From Catellatospora sp. TT07R-123 (GTDB taxonomy: Bacteria > Actinomycetota > Actinomycetes > Mycobacteriales > Micromonosporaceae): a stretch of 64,000 nt of DNA. The notes beneath the pieces are model-generated. The model saw only the letters and a list, made by a program, of their open reading frames with translations. It made no database searches and was not told the DNA's origin. This document shows, in pieces, positions 29,001-36,083 of the stretch. The stretch is from positions 186,001 to 250,000 of the forward strand of contig NZ_BNEM01000002.1 in assembly GCF_018327705.1 (NCBI RefSeq), read 5' to 3'. The translations under genes and the position numbers were made by a program. Positions within the stretch are counted from its first letter, which is position 1. The number at the start of each line of letters is the position of its first letter.

Positions 29001-30055
29001 GCGTGCACCTGGTGGTGACCGCCTCGCGCTGGTCGGAGATCCGGCCGTGGCTGCGCGACCTGCTGGGCACCCGGTTCGAGCTGCACCTGGGTGACCCGGT
29101 CGACTCGGAGGTCGGGATGCGCCAGGCCGCGAACGTGCCGGCCGTGCCGGGCCGGGGCCTGACCCGCGACGCGCTGCACTTCCTGGCCGCGCTGCCCCGC
29201 CTGGACGGGCTGGCCCGCACCGACGACCTGGCCGAGGCGGTGCGCCTGACCGGTGCGCGCAGCGCCGACGCCTGGACCGGCCCGGCCGCGCCGCCGGTGC
29301 GGCTGCTGCCGCAGCTCGTCGCGGCCGCCGACCTGCCCGCCCCGGCCGCGCCGCGCCGGGTCGCGCTGGGCCTGGACGAGCAGCAGCTCGCCCCGGTGTG
29401 GCACGACTTCGACGCCTCGCCGCACCTGCTGGTGTTCGGCGAGTCCGAGTCGGGCAAGACGAACCTGCTGCGGCTGATCGCGGCGTCGATCGTGGCGAAC
29501 AACCCGCCGGGCCAGGCCCGGGTCCTGGTCGCCGACGCCCGGCGCACCCTGTTCGACGCGGTGCCGCCCGACAGCCAGGTCGGCTACGCGGTGTCCGGCC
29601 CGGCGCTGACCGACCTGGTCAAGCAGGCGATGGAGGCGATCCGGGAGCGGCTGCCCGGCCCGGACATCACCCCGGAGCAACTCAGCCGCCGCGACTGGTG
29701 GGTCGGCCCGCACCTGTTCGTGCTCGTGGACGACTACGACCTGCTGTCGGGCGGGCACGGCAGCCCGCTGGAGCCGCTGCTGGACGCGCTGCCGCAGGGC
29801 GCCGACGTGGGCCTGCACCTGGTGCTGGCCCGCACCACGGCTGGGGCGAGCCGGGCGATGATGATGGACCCGGTGCTGCGGCGGCTGTGGGACCTGGGCG
29901 GGGACGCGCTGCTGTTCTCGTACGACAAGGAGGAGGGCTCCTTCCTCGGCGAGGCCAAGCCCCGGCGCCTGCCGCGCGGCCGCGCCCAGCTGGTCAGCCG
30001 CCGCCGCGCGGCGCTGCTGGTGCAGACCGCCCTGTCCCCCCGTGACCGGCCGTGA
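26054..30055 (+). CDS. eccC: Type VII secretion ATPase EccC (EccCa-EccCb fusion)
   Basis: The 1333-residue motor protein has two transmembrane helices near residues 40-90 (FTYLPAALGSGAMALIFIQPG, LAGGMMGVSGLGMLVGQL). The DUF domain is followed by three FtsK/SpoIIIE-type ATPase domains. Walker A motifs are GATGSGKSE (about residue 491), GGTQSGKST (about 841) and GESESGKT (about 1127). Matching Walker B segments are LLIVVDEFSEL, VFLVVDGWLTL and LFVLVDDYDLL. Only the first has the full DE pair, so ATPase 1 is the likely active motor and ATPases 2-3 bind substrate, as known for EccC. The start is GTG 26054 behind GGGAGGGGG. It ends 14 bp before the convergent mycosin gene. Confidence 0.95.
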   Translation: MTTVVFRRPARQPGPSLPRGELVLQEPPTLPEVGGADLSAAFTYLPAALGSGAMALIFIQPGGSSLSYLAGGMMGVSGLGMLVGQLGRGGGDRRRRLRGERRDYLRYLAQMRRQVRQVAVRQAKALAWTHPHPAALWSLAGQRRMWERRPTSADFGEIRLGLGSQRLTVTLTPPQTKPVEDLEPLCAQALRRFIEAHWSVPGLPVAVQLRGFARVLLAPSGTAEDGSGPDADDGVLGLVRAMLAQLATFHSPDDLRIVVCAPPERQERWDWVKWLPHAQHPGHGDGAGAARLLAENFADLERLLGPSFAERPRFDDPALPHRDEPYTVIVVDGAIIPPTARFAAGSVRNATVVDVSGALRWAADPLTLRLLAGPDGVEMVGADSRGRDTSTRLGVPDRLGPAGAAGLARRLSPYRLGASVETTDSLTVDLDLTTLLGLGDPETFDPDAVRAGRSRWDHLRVPIGVSSNGTPIELDLKEAAQGGMGPHGILIGATGSGKSELLRTLVLALGVTHSSDVLNFILVDFKGGATFLGLETLPHTSALITNLADELPLVDRMQETLQGELVRRQELLRQSGFSALKDYEKARTEGAPLDPLPTLLIVVDEFSELLATKRDFIDLFVMIGRLGRSLGVHLLLASQRLEEGRMHQLESHLSYRIGLRTFSAIESRSVIGVPDAYELPSAPGNGYLRADMSTLIRFKAAYVSAALRRAERRARREEARLGLVPYGLGHVPLPEQPDAAPEPAPADAEAVGSARLLDVIAARLVGHGPQAHQVWLPPLAQPPTLDQLLPPVLPHPRFGLSTRQGGTGTLRVPVGVIDRPLEQRRDLLMADLLGAGGHVGIGGGTQSGKSTLVRTLVTALALTHTPAEVQFYCLDFGGGSLAGLAGLPHVGTVVGRLDRERVSRTVAEVADLLARREQRFAAHGVDSIAAYRQGRAEGRLPEGADDGYGDVFLVVDGWLTLHQDFETLEPSFSELATRGLNYGVHLVVTASRWSEIRPWLRDLLGTRFELHLGDPVDSEVGMRQAANVPAVPGRGLTRDALHFLAALPRLDGLARTDDLAEAVRLTGARSADAWTGPAAPPVRLLPQLVAAADLPAPAAPRRVALGLDEQQLAPVWHDFDASPHLLVFGESESGKTNLLRLIAASIVANNPPGQARVLVADARRTLFDAVPPDSQVGYAVSGPALTDLVKQAMEAIRERLPGPDITPEQLSRRDWWVGPHLFVLVDDYDLLSGGHGSPLEPLLDALPQGADVGLHLVLARTTAGASRAMMMDPVLRRLWDLGGDALLFSYDKEEGSFLGEAKPRRLPRGRAQLVSRRRAALLVQTALSPRDRP

Positions 30056-30065
30056 CGGGCCGGTC
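30044..30065. terminator. Hairpin over the eccC stop codon
   Basis: GACCGGCC (30044-30051) and GGCCGGTC (30058-30065) pair perfectly around a 6-nt loop that includes part of the eccC stop. It is the only visible terminator candidate between the convergent eccC and mycosin genes. Confidence 0.45.
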
Positions 30066-30069
30066 CGCG

Positions 30070-31155
30070 TCAGCGCGCGACCGCTCGCCTGCCGCGGCGC
30101 CGGGCCCGGGGCAGCAGCACGGCCAGCACCGCGAGCCCGGCCAGCACCGCCACGGCGGCCCCGACGGCGTACGCCGCGACGACCAGGGCCCGCCGGTCGG
30201 ACCGCACCGGGGCCGCGACGGTCACCGGCCGGGGTGCCGTCTCGGCCGGGCGGGTGCCGAGCTCCTCGGGCAGCACCGCCGTGACCGCGGCGTAGGCGTC
30301 CAGGACGCCGCCGGCGGTGCGGGCGGTGACGGTGAGCCGCCGCTTGACCTGCGCCGCGGTGAGATCGGGGTGGTACGCGCGCACCAGCGCGGCCGCTCCC
30401 GCCGCGAACGGCACCGCGTAGCCGGTGCCCCCGGCCGCCAGGTGCCCGGGGCCGCGCGGGCCGGTGCTGACGATCTCGGCGGCCGGGGCCAGCAGGTCCG
30501 CCGGGGCGGCGGTGTCGGCGACCGGGGCGCCCTGGGCGTCCATGCCGCCGACCGCCAGGACCAGGTCGAGCAGCCGCGGGTCCAGGGCCGGGTCGCCGTC
30601 CTGCGGGGCGAGGGCGGGCACGACCACCAGCGCGTCGTGGCGGGCCGCCTCCTGCACCGCGCTGAGCAGCTCGTCCCCGGCGCGCCACAGCGGCAGTGCC
30701 ACGGCGATGACGTCTGCGCCCTGGGCGGCGGCGGTACGGATGCCGGCCGCGAGCTGGGCCTGCGGCGGGCGGCGGGACGCGTCGGCGGTGACCGCGACCG
30801 ACAGCACGGTCGCCGCCGGTGCCAGGCCGGTGAAGCCGGCGCCGTCGGCGGGGGCCGCCGCGACGATCCCGGCGACGAAGGTGCCGTGCCCGGCGCAGTC
30901 GGTGCGCGTACCGGTGACCCGGCCCGCCAGCTGCGGCACCGCGTCCACGCCGGTGTCGACCACGGCGACGGTGACGCCGCCGCCCCGGGTCAGCGGCCAG
31001 ATCCGCTGCGGGCCGAGCAGGTCCTGCGCCCACGGCACGCCCGGCCGGACCGTGGTCGCGGCGGGCAGGCACGGCCCGGCCCCGGCCGCGTACGCCGCCG
31101 GGGCCGGGGCCAGCACTGCGGCGGCGCCCGCGATCGCGGCGATCAGCCGAACCAT
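30070..31155 (-). CDS. mycP: Mycosin-like subtilase lacking catalytic Ser (probable pseudo-protease)
   Basis: The product has 361 residues: a signal peptide (LIAAIAGAAAVLAPAPAAYA), a subtilase domain and a C-terminal membrane helix (ALVVAAYAVGAAVAVLAGLAVLAVLL) with a basic tail, the mycosin plan. Asp67 (AVVDTGVD) and His90 (GHGTFVAGI) are in place. The GTSxAxP motif reads GGTGYAVPFAAG, with Gly245 where the nucleophile Ser should be. The oxyanion Asn block (normally AAAGN) reads VVVPALAPQDG. It therefore probably cannot cleave peptides and may only stabilise the ESX complex, a role known for MycP1. ATG 31155 was chosen because the signal peptide begins there. Confidence 0.88.
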   Translation of the reverse strand: MVRLIAAIAGAAAVLAPAPAAYAAGAGPCLPAATTVRPGVPWAQDLLGPQRIWPLTRGGGVTVAVVDTGVDAVPQLAGRVTGTRTDCAGHGTFVAGIVAAAPADGAGFTGLAPAATVLSVAVTADASRRPPQAQLAAGIRTAAAQGADVIAVALPLWRAGDELLSAVQEAARHDALVVVPALAPQDGDPALDPRLLDLVLAVGGMDAQGAPVADTAAPADLLAPAAEIVSTGPRGPGHLAAGGTGYAVPFAAGAAALVRAYHPDLTAAQVKRRLTVTARTAGGVLDAYAAVTAVLPEELGTRPAETAPRPVTVAAPVRSDRRALVVAAYAVGAAVAVLAGLAVLAVLLPRARRRGRRAVAR

Positions 31156-31232
31156 CCGTTCACCCCGGTCTCGTCGGGCAGGCCCGGCGCCCGCCCCGCG
31201 CCGCAGGCTACGGGGGTGCCCGCGCCCCGGCA

Positions 31233-31248
31233 TGGGCCCGCGGTCCTA
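31233..31248. promoter_or_regulatory. 16-bp palindromic motif, variant site 3 (mycosin/EccA-like divergent gap)
   Basis: TGGGCCCGCGGTCCTA matches sites 1 and 2 at 14 of 16 positions. It lies 77 bp upstream of the mycosin start and 35 bp upstream of the TTG start of the EccA-like gene. Confidence 0.5.
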
Positions 31249-31283
31249 TTCGCGCACGTTGCCCGCCAGCCCCGGAGGAACCC

Positions 31284-34058
31284 TTGAACGACCGGGTCAT
31301 CACCGTCTCCCCCACCCTGCCCGGCTGCCCGCGCACCATCGGCGACGCGCTGCACCTGGCCCAGCCGGGTGCGGTCATCACCGTGCAGGCCGGGACCTAC
31401 CGGGAGTCGCTGCGGCTGCGGGTGCCGTGCACGATCACCGGCGAGGACGGCCCGGACTCGGTCGTGGTCACCGCGGCGGCGGGCAGCGCGCTGACCCTGG
31501 AGGCCGAGTCGGCCACCATCACCGGGATCACGTTCACCAGCTCCGATGCCGACCTGGCGACGGTCGACGTGCCGGTCGGGCGGCTGCGGCTGGAGGACTG
31601 CCGGATCCGGTCGACGGCGGCGGCCGCGGTGTACCTGCGCAACCGCGCCCATCTGGCGATGAGCCGCTGCGTGGTGGCCAACCCGAGCGGGGCCGGGCTG
31701 ATCGCGGTGGAGCAGACGACCGCGCTGGTCGAGCACTGCGTGTTCCACCCGATCGGCACGTCCGGGGTGGTGCTGCGGTCCGGCGCCGATCCGGTGCTGC
31801 GCGACTGCGCCGTCAGCCAGACCGGCGGCAACGCCGTCGTGGCCACCGACGGCGCGCGCGGCACCCTGGAGCGCTGCACCATCAGCCGGGCCCAGGCGCC
31901 CGCGGTCGCCGTCGACAAGCTGAGCAGCACCGTGTTCCGGCAGCTGGCCATCACCGACACCGCCGACACCGGGGTGCTGGTGATGGGCGAGGCGCGCCCG
32001 GTGTTCGAGGACTGCACCGTCAGCGGCGCGGCCGGGGACGGGCTGCGGGTCGGGCCGGGCGGCGACGTCACCGTGGACCGGTGCCGCGTACACGGCAACG
32101 GCGGGGCCGGGTTGCTGCTGGACCCCGACAGCACGGCCCGGATCACCCGCACCGAGGTGTACGGCAACACCGGCGACGGCGTACGCGTCGAGACCGTCCG
32201 CCCGACCGTGCTCACCGGCTGCGCCGTGTACGACAACGGCGGGGCCGGGCTGCGGCACACCGGCGGCACCGACCTCGTCGTGACCGGGCTGGACAGCCGC
32301 GCCAACGGCGCGCCCGACTCGCCCCTGCCCGAAGGAGCCGCCATGGCCCCCGCCCCGGCCGCCACCCAGGCCACGGCGCCCGCGCCACCGCCGGTCCCGG
32401 CGGCCTCGGTCGATGCGCTGCTGGACGAGCTGCACGCGCTGGTCGGCCTGGCCGGGGTGAAGCAGGAGGTCAGCATGCTGGTCAACCTCCAGCTGCTGGC
32501 CCGCAGGCGGGAGGCGGCCGGGCTGCCCGCCCCGCCGATGAGCCGCCACCTGGTCTTCGCCGGGCCGCCCGGCACCGGCAAGACCACCATCGCGCGCCTG
32601 TACGCCCAGATCCTGCGCGCCCTGGGCGCGCTGCGGCAGGGCCACGTGGTGGAGGTGTCGCGGGCCGACCTGGTCGCGCAGATCATCGGCGGCACCGCGA
32701 TCAAGACCACGGAGAAGTTCGAGTCGGCCCTGGGCGGGGTGCTGTTCGTCGACGAGGCGTACGCGCTGTCGGCCGACAGCGGCGGCGGCGCCGACTTCGG
32801 CCAGGAGGCGATCGACACCCTGGTGAAGCTGATGGAGGACCACCGCGACGACATCGTGGTGGTGGCGGCCGGCTACTCGCACGAGATGCGCACGTTCCTG
32901 GCGTCCAACCCGGGTCTGGCGTCGCGGTTCACCAAGACCATCGAGTTCGGCAACTACTCGGTGCCGGAGCTGGTGACCATCGTGGAGGACTTCTGCCGCC
33001 GCCACCGGTACACCCTGGACTACGGCACCAGCCAGACGCTGGCGGACCTGTTCGCGCGCATCCCCCGCGACGCGACGTTCGGCAACGGCCGCACCGCGCG
33101 CAAGGTCTTCGAGGAGGCGGTCGGGCGGCAGGCGCAGCGGCTGGCCAAGCTCGACGCGGTGTCCGGGCCGGAGCTGACCCGGCTGCTGCCGGAGGACATC
33201 GGGCCGCCGCCGACCGGCGGCATCCGCACCGGCGACGGGCAGCGCCCCGACCTCGGCGAGCTCCAGGCGCGGCTGGCCGCGATGGTGGGCCTGGACGACG
33301 TCAAGCGCGAGGTCGCCGACACGGTGAACCTGCTGTCCACGGCCCGCCGCCGGGTCGCGGCGGGGCTGCCGGTGCCGCCGCTGAGCCGCCATCTGGTCTT
33401 CTCCGGCGCCCCGGGCACCGGCAAGACCACCGTGGCGAGGCTGTACGGCCAGCTGCTCACCGCGCTCGGGGTGCTCGCCGGGGGCCAGCTCGTCGAGGTC
33501 ACCCGCGCCGACCTGGTCGCCGAGTACGTCGGCCAGACCGCGCAGCGCACCCGGGAGGTGTTCGACCGGGCCCGGGGCGGGGTGCTGTTCATCGACGAGG
33601 CGTACACGCTGGCGCCCGGCGACCGCACCGGCGGCGACTTCGGCCGCGAGGCCGTCGACACGCTGATCAAGCTGATGGAGGACCACCGCGACGACGTGGT
33701 GGTGATCGCGGCCGGGTACGCCGACGAGATGGCGGCGTTCCTCGACGGCTACCCGGGGCTGGCCTCGCGCTTCTCCCGTACCGTCCACTTCGCCGACTAC
33801 GGCCCCGAGCAGCTGGTCACGATCCTGGAGCAGCACGCGGCCGAGTCGGGGTACGCCCCGACGCTGGAGGCCAAGGCGCTGCTGCTGCGCCACGTCGAGC
33901 AGCTGCCGCGCGGCCGCGCGTTCGGCAACGGCCGGTACGCGCGCCGCCTGCTCGATTCGATGATCACCCGGCAGGCGGGCCGGGTGTGCCTGATCGCCGA
34001 CCCGACCGTCGAGGAGCTGTCCACCCTGCTGCCGGAGGACTTCGTCCCGCTGCACTGA
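31284..34058 (+). CDS. EccA-like double AAA+ (CbxX/CfxQ) ATPase with beta-helix N terminus
   Basis: The product has 924 residues. The TTG start at 31284 has GGAGGA five bases upstream and no in-frame ATG nearby. Residues about 1-345 form a right-handed beta-helix of repeated 20-25-residue rungs (LRLEDCRIRSTAAAAVYLRN, ARGTLERCTISRAQAPAVAV, GDVTVDRCRVHGNGGAGLLL). Two CbxX/CfxQ AAA+ domains follow. The first has GPPGTGKTT (about residue 428) and VLFVDEAYAL; the second has GAPGTGKTT (about 708) and VLFIDEAYTL. Both have intact Walker motifs and FGNGR sensor-type blocks. Mycobacterial EccA has a TPR domain and one AAA+ domain, so this is a different fusion. It is probably a cytoplasmic chaperone/remodelling ATPase for T7SS substrates. 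Confidence 0.85.
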   Translation: MNDRVITVSPTLPGCPRTIGDALHLAQPGAVITVQAGTYRESLRLRVPCTITGEDGPDSVVVTAAAGSALTLEAESATITGITFTSSDADLATVDVPVGRLRLEDCRIRSTAAAAVYLRNRAHLAMSRCVVANPSGAGLIAVEQTTALVEHCVFHPIGTSGVVLRSGADPVLRDCAVSQTGGNAVVATDGARGTLERCTISRAQAPAVAVDKLSSTVFRQLAITDTADTGVLVMGEARPVFEDCTVSGAAGDGLRVGPGGDVTVDRCRVHGNGGAGLLLDPDSTARITRTEVYGNTGDGVRVETVRPTVLTGCAVYDNGGAGLRHTGGTDLVVTGLDSRANGAPDSPLPEGAAMAPAPAATQATAPAPPPVPAASVDALLDELHALVGLAGVKQEVSMLVNLQLLARRREAAGLPAPPMSRHLVFAGPPGTGKTTIARLYAQILRALGALRQGHVVEVSRADLVAQIIGGTAIKTTEKFESALGGVLFVDEAYALSADSGGGADFGQEAIDTLVKLMEDHRDDIVVVAAGYSHEMRTFLASNPGLASRFTKTIEFGNYSVPELVTIVEDFCRRHRYTLDYGTSQTLADLFARIPRDATFGNGRTARKVFEEAVGRQAQRLAKLDAVSGPELTRLLPEDIGPPPTGGIRTGDGQRPDLGELQARLAAMVGLDDVKREVADTVNLLSTARRRVAAGLPVPPLSRHLVFSGAPGTGKTTVARLYGQLLTALGVLAGGQLVEVTRADLVAEYVGQTAQRTREVFDRARGGVLFIDEAYTLAPGDRTGGDFGREAVDTLIKLMEDHRDDVVVIAAGYADEMAAFLDGYPGLASRFSRTVHFADYGPEQLVTILEQHAAESGYAPTLEAKALLLRHVEQLPRGRAFGNGRYARRLLDSMITRQAGRVCLIADPTVEELSTLLPEDFVPLH

Positions 34059-34063
34059 CCGGG

Positions 34064-35002
34064 TCAGGTCCCCGGCGGGCCGGGCGGGTCGTCGAGGAAC
34101 TCCCCGCTCGGGGCGAAGAACAGGCTGCCGGTGACCGGGGTGGAGAAGTCCAGGATGCGGTCGTGGCCCGAGGTCCCGTCGCCGCGGAACATCCGGTCCA
34201 GCATCCGCTCGGTCACCGTCGGCGTGCGGGAGTAGCCGATGAAGTACGTGCCGAACTCGCCGTGCCCGGCCGACCCGAACGGCATGTTGTCGCGCAGGAT
34301 CTGCCGCTCGGTGCCGTCGGGGTCGACGATGGTGGTCAGCGCGACGTGGGAGTCGGCGGCCTTGGCGGCGTCGTCGATCTCGATGTTGGCCAGCTTGGTG
34401 CGCCCGATCGCCCGCTCCTGCGCCTCGGTGGACAGCGCGTTCCACGCGTCGAGGTCGTGCAGGTACTTCTGCACGATCACGTAGCTGCCGCCCGCGAACG
34501 GCGGGTCCTCCGGCCCGACCACGACGGCGTCGCGGGCGTCCGGGCCGACCGGGTTCTCGGTGCCGTCGACGAAGCCGAGCAGGTCGCGGACGTCGAAGTA
34601 CTTGAAGCCGTACACCTCGTCGACGACGGTCACCGCCGGGCGGAGCCGTTTCATGATCTCGGCGCCGAGCGCGAAGCACAGGTCCGGCCGCTGGGCGCGC
34701 AGGTGCAGCAACAGGTCGCCCGGGGTCGCCACGGCCCGGTGCACCGGCCCTGCCACCTCCCGGAACGGGTGCAGTTCGGCCGGGCGGGCGCCGCCGAACA
34801 GCCGGTCCCAGACCTGCGAGCCGATCCCGGCCACGCAGCTGAGGTCGCCGTCGGGCTCACGGAACCCGACCGAGCGCTGGAGACCGGACAGGTCGGGCAG
34901 CAGGTCGCGTACGGTCTGCTCACCGCCGGGGTCGACGGTCAGCACCAGGATGAGCGCGTCGCGGGTCAGCGGCCGCAGCACAGCCTCGGGGATTGCCGTC
35001 AT
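34064..35002 (-). CDS. Dyp-type peroxidase
   Basis: This 312-residue haem peroxidase has the GxxDG signature at about residues 143-151 (GFVDGTENP, catalytic Asp146), a proximal-haem His candidate at 219 (ADSHVALTT) and the distal Arg237 (QILRDNMPFG). It has no Tat or Sec signal peptide, so it is cytoplasmic; the length fits class B/P-type enzymes. The C terminus (FLDDPPGPPGT) lacks an encapsulin-loading peptide and no encapsulin gene is near. It converges on the EccA-like gene with a 5-bp gap and is followed upstream by the USP and phosphoketolase genes in the same direction. Confidence 0.92.
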   Translation of the reverse strand: MTAIPEAVLRPLTRDALILVLTVDPGGEQTVRDLLPDLSGLQRSVGFREPDGDLSCVAGIGSQVWDRLFGGARPAELHPFREVAGPVHRAVATPGDLLLHLRAQRPDLCFALGAEIMKRLRPAVTVVDEVYGFKYFDVRDLLGFVDGTENPVGPDARDAVVVGPEDPPFAGGSYVIVQKYLHDLDAWNALSTEAQERAIGRTKLANIEIDDAAKAADSHVALTTIVDPDGTERQILRDNMPFGSAGHGEFGTYFIGYSRTPTVTERMLDRMFRGDGTSGHDRILDFSTPVTGSLFFAPSGEFLDDPPGPPGT

Positions 35003-35030
35003 TCGTGGTCCTCTCTGCGGGCCCGGCCGG

Positions 35031-36083
35031 TCACGCGGCCGGGCGGGGCGCGATCAGCACGGGGCAGCGGGCGTGGTGCAGCACCTGGTGGCTGACCGAA
35101 CCCATCACGAGGCCGGTGAAACCGCCGCAGCCGCGGCCGCCGACGACGACGAGCTGGGCCTGCTCGGACAGCTCGACCAGGACCCGGGCCGGGCGGCCGC
35201 GCACGAGGTGCTCGCGTACGGTCACGTCCGGGTGCCGTTCGCGGACCGCTGCCAGCGCCCCGGCCAGGCTGCGGCCCTCGCGCTCGGCGACGACGGCGGT
35301 GGCGCGGTCCTGGCGCAGCAGCGCGGCACCGGTGGGCTCGGTCGGCGGCGCTCCGGGGCGGATGGCGCCCACCTGCACCCCGCCGACGTGGTCGCTGTCA
35401 TCGTGCACGACCGCGCCGTGGTGCGGCTCGCCGCCCTGGACCGCGCCGTGGTGCGCGTCGTCGCGGTGCACCGCGCCGGGCACCGGTTCGTGCCCGTGGC
35501 CGGAGTGGCGGGTCCAGGTGTGCACCGCCAGCAGCTCGGCCTTGCGCAGCCGGGCCTCGCCGAACGCGGCCTCGATCGCGTTGGTGCTGTCCAGGGCGAG
35601 GTCCACGCCGACGACGACCGGGCCGCCGGGGTGCTCGGTGCCCCGGGCGACCAGCACCGGGGTGCGCCCGTGCTGGGTGCAGTGCACAGCGACCGACCCG
35701 ACGAGCAGGCCGGTGAAGCCGCCCAGGCCCCGGTCGCCGATCACGAGCAGGCTGGCGTCCTTGGCCGCGTGCATCAGCACCGGAGCCGGCGCGCCGGTGA
35801 TCAGCTCGGCGGTGACCGCCACGGCCGGGTCGACCGCGGCGGCAGCGGCGGCCGCGTCGGCGAGGGCGCGTTCGGCGTCGTGGCGCAGGCCGCCGGTGGC
35901 CGGGCCGGACTCCGACGGGCCGGTGTTGACGTTCATCAGCGGCCAGATGAACGCGTGCACCAGGTGCAGCGGCAGGTGCCGGGCGGCGGCCTCCTGGACG
36001 CCGAGCCGCACCGCCAGCAGTGCGGAGTCCGAGCCGTCGACGCCGACGACGACCGGGCCCGGCGGGTCGTCGTGCGTGCTCAT
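35031..36083 (-). CDS. Tandem universal stress protein with His-rich insert
   Basis: The product has 350 residues: two UspA domains, about 10-150 ([39 protein letters not shown]) and about 155-350 ([46 protein letters not shown]). The GxxGxxxGxxxGSVSxxV ATP-binding motif is intact in both. Domain 2 carries an unusual His/Asp-rich insert of about 45 residues ([27 protein letters not shown]) that could bind metal. Its start ATG overlaps the stop of the phosphoketolase gene (ATGA), so translation is coupled. Such pairs are common in actinobacterial low-oxygen or stress regulons. Confidence 0.9.
   Translation of the reverse strand: MSTHDDPPGPVVVGVDGSDSALLAVRLGVQEAAARHLPLHLVHAFIWPLMNVNTGPSESGPATGGLRHDAERALADAAAAAAAVDPAVAVTAELITGAPAPVLMHAAKDASLLVIGDRGLGGFTGLLVGSVAVHCTQHGRTPVLVARGTEHPGGPVVVGVDLALDSTNAIEAAFGEARLRKAELLAVHTWTRHSGHGHEPVPGAVHRDDAHHGAVQGGEPHHGAVVHDDSDHVGGVQVGAIRPGAPPTEPTGAALLRQDRATAVVAEREGRSLAGALAAVRERHPDVTVREHLVRGRPARVLVELSEQAQLVVVGGRGCGGFTGLVMGSVSHQVLHHARCPVLIAPRPAA

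Noticed and set aside
34064..34110. Encapsulin-targeting tail on the Dyp-type peroxidase
   Set aside because: The C terminus is DDPPGPPGT, not the usual GSLxIGSL-type peptide, and no encapsulin gene is nearby.
30425..35095. A 1556-codon plus-strand frame overlapping the EccA-like and DyP genes
   Set aside because: It is a shadow frame: the AAA+ and peroxidase motifs are in other frames.
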